In this document: positions 8,094 to 15,326 of the stretch, one piece after another
How the letters are laid out: the number at the start of each line of letters is the position of its first letter
Position numbering within the stretch: position 1 is the stretch's first letter
DNA from: Nitrososphaerota archaeon
GTDB lineage: Archaea > Thermoproteota > Nitrososphaeria > Nitrososphaerales > Nitrosopumilaceae
DNA: 64,000 nt
Assembly (NCBI GenBank): GCA_028867785.1
Contig: JAGWFS010000001.1
Location: 186,001-250,000 of the forward strand
Direction of reading: 5' to 3'
The notes under the pieces: model-generated
The model's database searches: none
Told to the model about the DNA's origin: nothing
Seen by the model: the letters and a program-made list of their open reading frames with translations, nothing else
Translations under genes and position numbers: made by a program

Positions 8094-8942
8094 ATGAACA
8101 TATGCTGGGCAAACACCAATAGTTTTGACGAGGCAGAAGTTGTTGTTTTTGGAGTACCAGACGAATCAAAGTCACACTCGCTTCGCAAGGGGAGCTCCGA
8201 GGCACCACATAAAATAAGAGAGATTTCAAACATAAGGGATACATACAAGAGAGGAAACGGGATCTCTACAGGCTTTCCGCTCGGAGGCATCAAGAAAAAG
8301 GTATACGATCGTGGGAATGTGTTAAGAACCGAGATAGGCGATACGATAGACAGGATAGTGTCAAGCTCAAAGATCCCAATAATTATTGGAGGGGACCATT
8401 CCATCTCCACTGAGATCATAAGATCAATATCAAAAAGACGCGGTCCTGTATCTCTGGTCTATTTTGACGCACATCCTGATTTTATCAGCTCGTCTAGCGG
8501 CTATTACGGCTCGGTCCTGCACGATGTTCTGCCCGGAATAGACATCAAGTCAAGCATACAAATAGGAATCAGGACCCCAGAACAGGAAGAGATTGACAAC
8601 ATCAAAAAATACAACCTTGCAGTGATAACTCCTCTTGATATTGTCAGGGGCAACATATCAGATATTGCAAGAGACATACTTGCCAGACTCGGGAAGAACG
8701 TATACGTCTCAGTTGACATGGACGCAATCGATCCCGCTTTTGCCCCGGGAGTTTCAGTTCCGGTACCACTTGGGCTTGGCAGCCTGGAGGTATTGTACCT
8801 TCTCAAGGAGATTGCAGGGAAAGGAATTTTGGGACTTGATATCATGGAGGTCTGCCCAAACTACGACATCAAGGACAGGACATCTCACTTGGCATCAAGA
8901 ATAATTGGCGAAGTGATATCTTCGCTTGATAAAACTTCTTAA
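8094..8942 (+). CDS. speB: Agmatinase/arginase-family ureohydrolase
   Basis: A binuclear-manganese ureohydrolase, most likely agmatinase (agmatine to putrescine and urea). All metal boxes are present: GGDHSIS near residue 99, YFDAHPDF near 123, and SVDMDAIDPAFAPGV near 208. The 282-residue length is normal. A TATA-like tttataa at 8066-8072 lies about 25 bp before the ATG, so the mRNA is probably leaderless. Released urea could feed ammonia oxidation where a urease exists, but none is in the window. The stop overlaps the next start (TAATG). Confidence 0.9.
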   Translation: MNICWANTNSFDEAEVVVFGVPDESKSHSLRKGSSEAPHKIREISNIRDTYKRGNGISTGFPLGGIKKKVYDRGNVLRTEIGDTIDRIVSSSKIPIIIGGDHSISTEIIRSISKRRGPVSLVYFDAHPDFISSSSGYYGSVLHDVLPGIDIKSSIQIGIRTPEQEEIDNIKKYNLAVITPLDIVRGNISDIARDILARLGKNVYVSVDMDAIDPAFAPGVSVPVPLGLGSLEVLYLLKEIAGKGILGLDIMEVCPNYDIKDRTSHLASRIIGEVISSLDKTS

Positions 8943-9379
8943 TGCTTTTAACTGGGCCAAGAAGCAGTATGGTAGTGTTTTCACATTTCACTTTGAAAGA
9001 GGCAAATGCGGTGCTCCCCTCCGTGATCGAAAAATTCAAGTACATTGTAGATCTGAAAAACGAGGTCATAAAAATCCAGACTGAGATGGAGACAAATCCA
9101 AAATACATGGCAAGCTTTAAAGAATATATTCTCAAAAAGCAGGAATTCAATGCGACAATCTCAAATTTTTACAGGGCAATAGAAGAAATCGAGAGCATGG
9201 GCGTTGTGATGAAAAGTGTGGAGGAGGGGCTGCTTGACTTTCCGTCCCTTCGATTCAACGAGGAGATCTGGCTTTGCTGGAAGGATGGCGAGACTGAGAT
9301 CAAGTTCTGGCACGGAAAGGACGAAGGGTTTAACGGAAGAAGGCCCGTAGAAAGTTTTGACGTTGAAAAATTGCGATAG
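8942..9379 (+). CDS. DUF2203 family protein
   Basis: A 145-residue protein of unknown function with the DUF2203 pattern: FTLKEANAVLPSVIEKFKYI at the start, a long helical middle, then GLLDFPSLRFNEEIWLCWKDG, EIKFWHGKDEGFNGRRP at the end. The first ATG overlaps the agmatinase stop by one base; the ATG at 8969 (MVVFSHFTL) fits the family start better and may be the real one. Translation coupling to speB is likely. Confidence 0.82.
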   Translation: MLLTGPRSSMVVFSHFTLKEANAVLPSVIEKFKYIVDLKNEVIKIQTEMETNPKYMASFKEYILKKQEFNATISNFYRAIEEIESMGVVMKSVEEGLLDFPSLRFNEEIWLCWKDGETEIKFWHGKDEGFNGRRPVESFDVEKLR

Positions 9380-9438
9380 ACTTGGCGCACCACATGCAAA
9401 CCATATACCGAAATAGAACAAATGCTTGAGAACATACA

Positions 9439-10341
9439 ATGTTGTCATCGTGGTTGCGCGCAGTACGAATCAGGTTCCTGCTTGCGTCAGTAATAGCGGT
9501 ATTTCTCGGGCTTGTCATAAACTGGTGGCAGATCTCTACAATCAACGTAGAGTTTGCAGCTCTTACACTGGTTGGAGTCGTGGCACTGCACGGTAGTGTG
9601 GACCTGCTAAATGACTATTGGGATTACAAGAGAAACATAGACACAGAGACCAGGAGGACAAGGTTTAGCGGAGGCACCGGAGTTTTGCCCGAGGGTTTGC
9701 TCAAGCCTTCAGAGGTATATCGCGCAGGAGTGATTTTGCTCATTATCGGTGCGTCAATAGGTGCATATTTTGTCTTTGAAAGGGGAATCACAATTGCGAT
9801 AATTTTGGGATTTGCAGTCATCTCAATCTATTTTTACTCTACAAGAATAGTCGATTCCGGGCTGGGGGAGGTCTTTGTAGCCATCAAGGGTGCAATGATC
9901 GTCCTTGGAACGTATTTTGTGCAATCATCCCAGATAACTGCCGAGCCTGTGCTTGCTGGCATAGTCTCAGGAATACTGTCGTCTACAGTTCTCTTTGTAA
10001 ACTCGTTTCCTGATCATGATGCGGACAAGTCACACGGCAGAAAGACCCTGGTCATACTGCTTGGCAGGCAAAAGGCTGCTGCAAACGCTTGGATTTTTCC
10101 TGCTGCAGCATATGGAATTATCGTAGCTGCTGCCCTGTTGCATGTTTTTCCATATATTTCACTTGTTACATTTGCCACGGTACCTGTAGTGATAAAATTC
10201 TGCAGAGAGTTGAAGCGAAAATTTGATCAGGTAGAAGGGTTTATTCCAGTAATGAAGGGCTTTGTGTCATACAGCAGGGCAACAGGAATACTCCTTGTGA
10301 TCAGCTTCATAGCTGATCATTTTCTAACAAGAGTTCAGTAG
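9439..10341 (+). CDS. UbiA-family prenyltransferase (MenA-like)
   Basis: An integral membrane prenyltransferase of 300 residues with about eight hydrophobic segments. The Mg-binding NDYWDYKRNID (N-D-x-x-D-x-x-x-x-x-D) near residue 55 and the second acidic box NSFPDHDADKSHGRKTLV near residue 190 are intact. The GGTGVLPEGLL segment resembles 1,4-dihydroxy-2-naphthoate prenyltransferases (MenA), so quinone synthesis is likely; other aromatic acceptors are possible. A TATA-like accatatacc about 27 bp before the ATG suggests a leaderless mRNA. Confidence 0.88.
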   Translation: MLSSWLRAVRIRFLLASVIAVFLGLVINWWQISTINVEFAALTLVGVVALHGSVDLLNDYWDYKRNIDTETRRTRFSGGTGVLPEGLLKPSEVYRAGVILLIIGASIGAYFVFERGITIAIILGFAVISIYFYSTRIVDSGLGEVFVAIKGAMIVLGTYFVQSSQITAEPVLAGIVSGILSSTVLFVNSFPDHDADKSHGRKTLVILLGRQKAAANAWIFPAAAYGIIVAAALLHVFPYISLVTFATVPVVIKFCRELKRKFDQVEGFIPVMKGFVSYSRATGILLVISFIADHFLTRVQ

Positions 10342-10373
10342 AATTAAATCAACCACATCTCTTAGGCCAACTC

Positions 10374-11480
10374 ATGATACCAGGTCATGCCACCCCAGAA
10401 GGCACGGCAGAGTTTGCAAAAAACCATTCAAGTGCAGCAAGCAATCACTTTAAGAAGTTCAACGGCTTGACATTGTCATCAATTGGAATAGGCACGTACC
10501 TTGGCAACCCAGATGATACCACAGACGTACTGGTCAAGGACGCCATAGTAAAAACAGTCACCCTTGGAACAAATGTCATTGATACTGCCATCAATTACAG
10601 ATCGCAGAAAGCGGAACGATCAGTCGGTAAGGCTATTTTGCAGCTAATTGAGAAAGGCAAGGCAGCGCGAGACGAGCTTTTCATCAGCACAAAAAACGGC
10701 TACATCACAAACGATGGAGACGTAAAAGAAGATTTTTGGCAGAACATACAGAATACGCTTGTAAAACCAGGCACAATCAAGTCAGGAGACATCTCCTCTG
10801 GATACCACTGCATGACGATACCATACCTGCAAGACCAGATGGACAGGAGTTTGAAAAACCTCGGGCTTGAATGCGTTGACTTGATGTATTTACACAATGC
10901 TGCAGAGGGCCAGCTCCAGGACATGACAAAGGAAGAATTTATGAAAAAACTTGGACAGGTGTTCGAGTTTTACGAGAACCAGAGAAAATCTGGAAAGATA
11001 AGATATTACGGAATGGCCACATGGGATTGCTTCAGGGTGCCGCAGGAGCATCCGCAGTACATTTCAATTTTTGATGTTGCAAAGACGGCTTTGGAGATCG
11101 GCGGCCCGGAAAACGGATTCAAATTCATCCAGCTGCCATACAACATGCATCTTGATCAAGCCCTTACAATGAAAAACCAGGTGCAAGACGGTGCGGCATT
11201 TAGTATTTTGGAAGCTGCCGCAAAACTTGGAATAGGAGTTTTCACAAGCGTCCCTCTCATGCAGGCAAAGCTCCTGGGTCCAAATGTCTTGCCAGAATTT
11301 GGCCAGATAACGCGCGCATCGCACAGGGCAATCCAGTTTGTCAGGTCCACTCCGGGCGTTATAGCGCCGCTGGTTGGACAAAAATCTCCCTCGCATGTTG
11401 ATGAGAATCTGGAGCTTGCCAAGACTCCGGTTTTGAGCGAGACAGAATTTTCAGAGATCGTGCGCAAGTTATCATCCTAA
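10374..11480 (+). CDS. Aldo/keto reductase
   Basis: A 368-residue NADPH-dependent AKR-family oxidoreductase. It shows GIGTYLGNPDD near the N terminus, DTAINYRSQKAERSVGKAI with the family's catalytic Asp and Tyr, the lysine block LFISTKNGYITNDGD, the CVDLMYLHN strand and PLVGQKSPSHVDEN at the nucleotide site. It is about 40 residues longer than typical members because of an insert after NGY, at about residues 118-145. The substrate is unknown. A TATA-like gaattaaatc lies about 27 bp before the ATG. Confidence 0.9.
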   Translation: MIPGHATPEGTAEFAKNHSSAASNHFKKFNGLTLSSIGIGTYLGNPDDTTDVLVKDAIVKTVTLGTNVIDTAINYRSQKAERSVGKAILQLIEKGKAARDELFISTKNGYITNDGDVKEDFWQNIQNTLVKPGTIKSGDISSGYHCMTIPYLQDQMDRSLKNLGLECVDLMYLHNAAEGQLQDMTKEEFMKKLGQVFEFYENQRKSGKIRYYGMATWDCFRVPQEHPQYISIFDVAKTALEIGGPENGFKFIQLPYNMHLDQALTMKNQVQDGAAFSILEAAAKLGIGVFTSVPLMQAKLLGPNVLPEFGQITRASHRAIQFVRSTPGVIAPLVGQKSPSHVDENLELAKTPVLSETEFSEIVRKLSS

Positions 11481-11519
11481 CTGTAAGTTTTAAATACAAA
11501 TAGCAGACGAATCAAGAGC

Positions 11520-11663
11520 ATGCCTGTAGATCCGGTCTGCGGAATAGAGCTAGATGAAAAGCTTGCCCTAGAACACGAGTACAAGGGGAAAAAATATTAC
11601 TTTTGCTGCCACGGATGCAAGAGAATCTTTGTGAAAAAGCCAAACAAGTGGAAAAAGGACTAG
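11520..11663 (+). CDS. YHS-domain mini-protein
   Basis: A 47-residue protein consisting of one YHS (TRASH-like) metal-binding module: DPVCGIELDEKLA, then YKGKKYYFCCHGCKRIF. The cysteines in VCG and CCHGC are the usual heavy-metal ligands; such domains occur in copper-handling proteins and metallochaperones, and AOA have large copper needs. The ATG is 27 bp after the TATA-like ttttaaatac at 11488-11497, indicating its own leaderless transcript. Its 3' end overlaps the convergent asparagine synthase-like gene by 4 bp. Confidence 0.85.
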   Translation: MPVDPVCGIELDEKLALEHEYKGKKYYFCCHGCKRIFVKKPNKWKKD

Positions 11664-12625
11664 ATTGGAAAGCTGCCGCACATTCGGCAGAAATGAGACC
11701 CTTCCCTGACAGAATAGTTGCAGTTTGGACACCTGTTTTTTGACTGTTCCAGCTTGGCCGGATAGTCGTAATATTTCCGGTAAATCTCGTAGTAGTGAAG
11801 CGACTCTTTTGACTGTAACAAGACCTGCTCCTTTTCCAGATATTTTTTTGTCTTTTCCTCAAAGACAGAGTCTGGCACCATGCTGTCAAAAAATCCCGTC
11901 AGGCCGCTTGTCCCAGCCCCGTCCTGCATTGCGGCCTTTTCCCGCCATACAATTGATGGCGGCAATGACTTTTCAAACGCCTTTCTTAGCACCCACTTGC
12001 CATGCTTTTTGCCCTTTTCCTCGCGTATCTTGAGTTCTGGCGATATTGACTTGGCATATTCTGCAACTCCGGGGTCAAGAAACGGAGTATGCAGTTCAAT
12101 GCCTACGGATTCAGATATGTCACGGGACGGAAAGTGCATGACCTGCCATATGCGTTCAAGATCTTTTCTGAGCTCAGGCGTTGACATCCTCTGGAAAAAG
12201 TTGTACCCTGCAAAAAGCTCGTCTGCCCCGTCCCCTGTCATGATGGATGTGATTCCATCCTTTCTTGCCTGTTGCATTGTTGTATATACCACAATGTTGT
12301 TTCTGATCTCAATCGGGTTGAAGACTCTGAGAATTTTTATTGTCTGCTCTACAGATTCAAGCAGCTTGTCAACAGGTGCCGGAATCACATCAAGCTCTAG
12401 GCCGCACATGCTTGAAACCATCTGGGCGTTTACCAAGTCTGTTGACGGAAAATCCTGCGCCACCATAGCATACGCCCTAGTGTTCTTGTCAAGACAGGAT
12501 GCAAGAATTGACGAATCCAGCCCTCCCGACAATGAGATGCTTTCAGTTTTGTGTCTTGCCACGGCGCCAGACACAAGAGAGCGTAGCTTGGAGCAGATTT
12601 CTTGCAATGAGCCGGCTTGCGCCAT
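11660..12625 (-). CDS. Asparagine synthase-domain protein without glutaminase, with C-terminal zinc ribbon
   Basis: Contains the AsnB synthetase domain: the PP-loop SLSGGLDSSILAS near residue 33, TGDGADELFAGYNFFQ near 150, HTPFLDPGVAEYA and REKAAMQDGAG. The N-terminal Ntn glutaminase domain with its catalytic Cys2 is absent (321 residues versus over 500 in AsnB), so it would use ammonia or act on another substrate through an adenylated intermediate. A zinc-ribbon (CPNC...CRMC) closes the protein at residues about 298-317, which is unusual. Asparagine synthesis is plausible but not proven. Confidence 0.85.
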   Translation of the reverse strand: MAQAGSLQEICSKLRSLVSGAVARHKTESISLSGGLDSSILASCLDKNTRAYAMVAQDFPSTDLVNAQMVSSMCGLELDVIPAPVDKLLESVEQTIKILRVFNPIEIRNNIVVYTTMQQARKDGITSIMTGDGADELFAGYNFFQRMSTPELRKDLERIWQVMHFPSRDISESVGIELHTPFLDPGVAEYAKSISPELKIREEKGKKHGKWVLRKAFEKSLPPSIVWREKAAMQDGAGTSGLTGFFDSMVPDSVFEEKTKKYLEKEQVLLQSKESLHYYEIYRKYYDYPAKLEQSKNRCPNCNYSVREGSHFCRMCGSFPI

Positions 12626-12691
12626 CTCTCAATTAAGTTATCGTGACACTAAAGATTAGCTTTAAATATTTTACAAAGGCAAATTGCGTAT

Positions 12692-13111
12692 ATGCTTCTG
12701 CCTGCGGAAATAGAAACGAAGACGCTCATCCCAGCATTACGGGCAATCTTGGCAAAAAAACTCATCGAGGATCACAAGATACGGGAGGAGGAAGTCTCAA
12801 AGATGCTCGGGGTGACGCAGGCTGCGATAAGCAATTACGTGAGGGGGACCAGAGGAGATCCCGAGCTCATAAACAAGCTCCTTGCAGTCAAGGAGGTGTC
12901 AGAAATGATAAACGATATTTGTGGAAACCTGGCATCAAACATGGCATACACGCCGTCCAGCCTCTCAAAATTCATAGGCCTCTGCAATTACATCAAATCA
13001 AGCCTTTTGATCTGCGACATACATCACAAGCTGGAATCAAACATTGACGAGGCAATATGCAAGGAGTGCGAGAATATGCTGCTTAAAGGTCCCGGAACCT
13101 CATCTTTCTAG
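12692..13111 (+). CDS. HTH transcriptional regulator (COG2522-like)
   Basis: A 139-residue archaeal regulator. Residues about 8-65 form an XRE-type helix-turn-helix: IPALRAILAKKLIEDHKIRE followed by EVSKMLGVTQAAISNYVRGT. The C-terminal half carries cysteines (CNYI, CDIHHKL, CKECENML) that may bind a metal or cluster. TATA-like ctttaaatattt near 12660-12671 puts the start at about the transcription start. It is divergent from the AsnB-like gene; the target is unknown. The 3' end overlaps the Alba-like gene by 4 bp. Confidence 0.85.
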   Translation: MLLPAEIETKTLIPALRAILAKKLIEDHKIREEEVSKMLGVTQAAISNYVRGTRGDPELINKLLAVKEVSEMINDICGNLASNMAYTPSSLSKFIGLCNYIKSSLLICDIHHKLESNIDEAICKECENMLLKGPGTSSF

Positions 13112-13437
13112 TTCGTTTTAGTGATAGTAATCTCAATTGTAGATACCAGCGGGCCATTGCTTTGGTTTTCACTGTCTACAATAATGCCAATTATCTTGGA
13201 ATTGCCCTTCATCATATTTTCTGTCACGACGTTTGCCACTGCCACAGCTACTGGTATGGAATCCCCTCTTGCCGCAAGCGTGACTGTTCTGTGCTGCACC
13301 AATTCAGTCAAAATATAAAGCGCGCACTCCATCACCGGCTGCTGGTTTATAGCTATCAGTCTTTGTCCGTCCTTTGAACGGGCATTCATGCCATCTAGTT
13401 GCGCATTTTCTTCAATTCCACTCAACAAACTAATCAC
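13108..13437 (-). CDS. albA: Alba-family DNA/RNA-binding protein
   Basis: A small chromatin or RNA-binding protein. The Alba signature is present: QQPVMECALYILTELVQ, then VTLAARGDSIPVAVAVANVV, matching the ARG-x-x-I-x-x-AV core, and STIEITITKTN as the last strand. The widest frame starts at GTG 13437 (109 residues); the ATG at 13389 gives a 93-residue protein of typical Alba size and is a strong alternative. A loop lysine pair seen in Sso10b is not obvious. It lies 44 bp downstream of rpoK on the same strand. Confidence 0.8.
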   Translation of the reverse strand: MISLLSGIEENAQLDGMNARSKDGQRLIAINQQPVMECALYILTELVQHRTVTLAARGDSIPVAVAVANVVTENMMKGNSKIIGIIVDSENQSNGPLVSTIEITITKTN

Positions 13438-13481
13438 ACACCAAAATACATTCTATTAAAGTCTTATCGACAACTCATCCA

Positions 13482-13988
13482 TTAATCAAAAAGATCAATC
13501 GGTATGTTCTGAAAGTCCCCATTTGGCAATACACGTTTTATCGTAATTGGGATTACACGTTTTTCAAGCTCGGTATAAGCCAGATCAAGTGAAGTTGCCA
13601 CCTCTTTTGGTACTGTGATAAATGGCGGAGCCCCAAGCGAGAGCTGCAATGCGCGAGCACCAAGAATTCTGGCTTTTTCAAAACGAGTAAGCGTTGGAGG
13701 CCCTATCATTATCTTGCCCTTTCCTTCAGTCTCATATTCTACCGGAGTGTGCTCTGGGTCTACTTCTATGACTTCTCTTGCGGCAATAATTTTTTGTATT
13801 CTTTCCTGCTCTGCGAGTTCTTCAGGAGAAATATCTTTCTTTCCTCTTTTAGTTGTCGGTTTTTCTTCCTCTTCCTCAGGTACGGTCTCCACGGTTTCTG
13901 TCTCTGGCGGCAAAACTACCGGGGCTGCTTCTTCCTCTGATGGAACCTCTTCGGTATCTGCACTAACTTCCTCAGGTTCATCAGACAT
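13482..13988 (-). CDS. rpoK: DNA-directed RNA polymerase subunit K (Rpb6 homolog)
   Basis: An RNA polymerase assembly subunit. The conserved C-terminal part (residues about 95-168) holds PPTLTRFEKARILGARALQL, GAPPFITVP and PITIKRVLPNG. The first 60 residues are an acidic Glu/Pro/Val-rich extension followed by a basic KRGKKD patch, longer than the about 60-90 residue euryarchaeal RpoK and reminiscent of eukaryotic Rpb6. The ATG lies 26-27 bp from a TATA box shared with the divergent cyclophilin-like gene. Confidence 0.93.
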   Translation of the reverse strand: MSDEPEEVSADTEEVPSEEEAAPVVLPPETETVETVPEEEEEKPTTKRGKKDISPEELAEQERIQKIIAAREVIEVDPEHTPVEYETEGKGKIMIGPPTLTRFEKARILGARALQLSLGAPPFITVPKEVATSLDLAYTELEKRVIPITIKRVLPNGDFQNIPIDLFD

Positions 13989-14011
13989 CAGAGGTTTGGT
14001 GAAACAAACGT

Positions 14012-14018
14012 TATATAT
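14012..14018. promoter_or_regulatory. Shared symmetric TATA box between rpoK and cyclophilin-like gene
   Basis: The heptamer tatatat is nearly symmetric and its centre (14015) is 26 bp from the ATG at 14041 and 27 bp from the ATG at 13988. Only 52 bp separate the two start codons and no other TATA-like element is evident, so one box may serve both leaderless transcripts. Confidence 0.65.
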
Positions 14019-14040
14019 TTCATCATACTCTCGTTCAAAA

Positions 14041-14427
14041 ATGAGTGCCGGATCGGTATCAAAAATTGATCTGGTGTTGTCGTTGAATGGAAAGGCACAG
14101 CTAACAATGGAGTTGAAGCGTCACCTTGCACCAAAAACTGTTGGCTCCATACTCAGAGTCCTTCCGCTTGAGGGCAATGCGCACATGATTGGAAGTTCGA
14201 TTGCATTTGTTGACACCACACTTACAGCAGGCGGCGAAAAACTCAGGACCCTGTTCAAAAAAGGGAATGTTGCTTTTATGGCATCAAACGGCTCGATTTG
14301 TTTCTTTTTGCAGGATACCACGTCATCAAAGCCGATGACACTTGTTGGCAGGATAACTTCGAACTTGGAAGCCCTAAACGAGATTAAACCTGGAGATGTG
14401 TTTTCTATTTCTCAAGCTGGTACGTAG
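14041..14427 (+). CDS. Cyclophilin-like fold protein
   Basis: A 128-residue protein resembling the TM1367/DUF369 cyclophilin-like family: KIDLVLSLNGKAQLTMELKRHLAPKT gives the opening beta strands, and GNVAFMASNGSICFFLQDTT the substrate-face strand. These lack the prolyl isomerase active residues, and their role is unknown. The start at 14041 is set by the TATA box at 14012; an open frame upstream to 13615 is antisense to rpoK and not coding. The 3' end overlaps the convergent S25e gene by 16 bp. Confidence 0.78.
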   Translation: MSAGSVSKIDLVLSLNGKAQLTMELKRHLAPKTVGSILRVLPLEGNAHMIGSSIAFVDTTLTAGGEKLRTLFKKGNVAFMASNGSICFFLQDTTSSKPMTLVGRITSNLEALNEIKPGDVFSISQAGT

Positions 14428-14723
14428 ATGTGATGTCCGCTATATCCGCCAATTCTTTTTACCGCTCCCTGCTTTAGCAGGTTGAGCAAGAACGCATTTG
14501 CTGCAGATACCTTGACATTTGTTTGTCTGGACAGTTCTTGCGCCGTGAAAACTTTGGAGCCCTTGATGAAGCTCATTGCCTGGCCCTCGTCAACAATGAC
14601 CGATATGATATTTTTTGATCTCTGCTCTTTCTTGTCCTTCTTTTGTCCGCCCTCTTTCTTTGCAGACTCGGCAGCTTGCGCCTTCTCTGCTTGTGCAGGC
14701 GATTTTTTCTTTGCTCCACCCAT
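14412..14723 (-). CDS. rps25e: Ribosomal protein S25e
   Basis: Small-subunit ribosomal protein shared by archaea and eukaryotes. The N-terminal 35 residues are a Lys/Ala/Glu-rich tail (KKKSPAQAEKAQAAESAKKE); the winged-helix core has KVFTAQELSRQTNVKVSAAN and LLKQGAVKRIGGYSGHHIYV. Length (103) is normal. A strong TATA box (14745-14754, rc tttataaat) lies 26 bp before the ATG, fitting a leaderless mRNA. Confidence 0.94.
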   Translation of the reverse strand: MGGAKKKSPAQAEKAQAAESAKKEGGQKKDKKEQRSKNIISVIVDEGQAMSFIKGSKVFTAQELSRQTNVKVSAANAFLLNLLKQGAVKRIGGYSGHHIYVPA

Positions 14724-14744
14724 AATCCGATTTGCCCAGCTTCC

Positions 14745-14754
14745 TATTTATAAA
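14745..14754 (-). promoter_or_regulatory. TATA box of rps25e
   Basis: Minus strand tttataaata, centre 26 bp before ATG 14723; one of the strongest TATA boxes in the window, as expected for a ribosomal protein gene. Confidence 0.6.
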
Positions 14755-14838
14755 CGAACAAGAATTTGGGCCCTGTCCAATCCAAGAGATCTTCCTGAAT
14801 TTCACAAGTTCTAAATACAAGCTAAATTTGGCCACTCT

Positions 14839-15129
14839 ATGGGGTTAGATGTAATTGAAGAAAAAAATCTCAATGACATCATAGCATATTCTCTTGATTA
14901 TCCCAAGATGGTCTTGTCGGAGGCAAAGAACTTGTCAGTTACATCAAACCTCGAAGACTTTGCATACGGGATTTATGTTGGGTACGTCAGCGGTGTTTTC
15001 TTTGATGGATTTTTGCAGAGAAACAAGAGATATCTAGATCCAGAGGAATCTTCGGACTTTCACAACATAGTTTTGAAAAGTACCCCCGAGATACGGTTAA
15101 AGATCAGGGCACACCTGCATCTAAAATAA
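14839..15129 (+). CDS. Conserved hypothetical protein
   Basis: A 96-residue soluble protein, not recognised. It is mainly helical, with a central GIYVGYVSGVFFDGFLQRNK segment and a basic C terminus (IRLKIRAHLHLK). TATA-like ttctaaatac at 14808-14817 is 27 bp before the ATG, supporting a real, separately transcribed gene. It has no cysteines or signal peptide. Confidence 0.6.
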   Translation: MGLDVIEEKNLNDIIAYSLDYPKMVLSEAKNLSVTSNLEDFAYGIYVGYVSGVFFDGFLQRNKRYLDPEESSDFHNIVLKSTPEIRLKIRAHLHLK

Positions 15130-15174
15130 CTCAACCTGTTTAGTTTACAAAAATGTAGTATAAACAATTACAAG

Positions 15175-15212
15175 CCAGTCAAAATATGGTTATAATTTAA
15201 ATCACAGGTCCG
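15175..15212 (+). repeat. Imperfect direct repeat, copy 1
   Basis: A 38-bp sequence with the exact core aaaatatggttataattt shared with 16787-16824; 6 differences in 38 bases, all transitions. The two copies flank the phosphoesterase gene. Confidence 0.7.
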
Positions 15213-15326
15213 GTCCGAGGGAACTAGGGTTGCCAAAATCATGATTGTATTAATCATCCAACCATGCCAAGTTTGCACCCAGACGAAACTTTCCAGCAAG
15301 AGGTTTTGTGTTGACATGTTAGTACA

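Noticed and set aside
13615-14040. Open frame continuing upstream of the cyclophilin-like gene
   Set aside because: It is antisense to rpoK, Ser-rich and of low complexity; the TATA box and family length support the start at 14041.
15216-15326. Possible tRNA or small gene between copy 1 of the repeat and the phosphoesterase
   Set aside because: No acceptor or T-arm pairing could be drawn and the only frame is under 30 codons.
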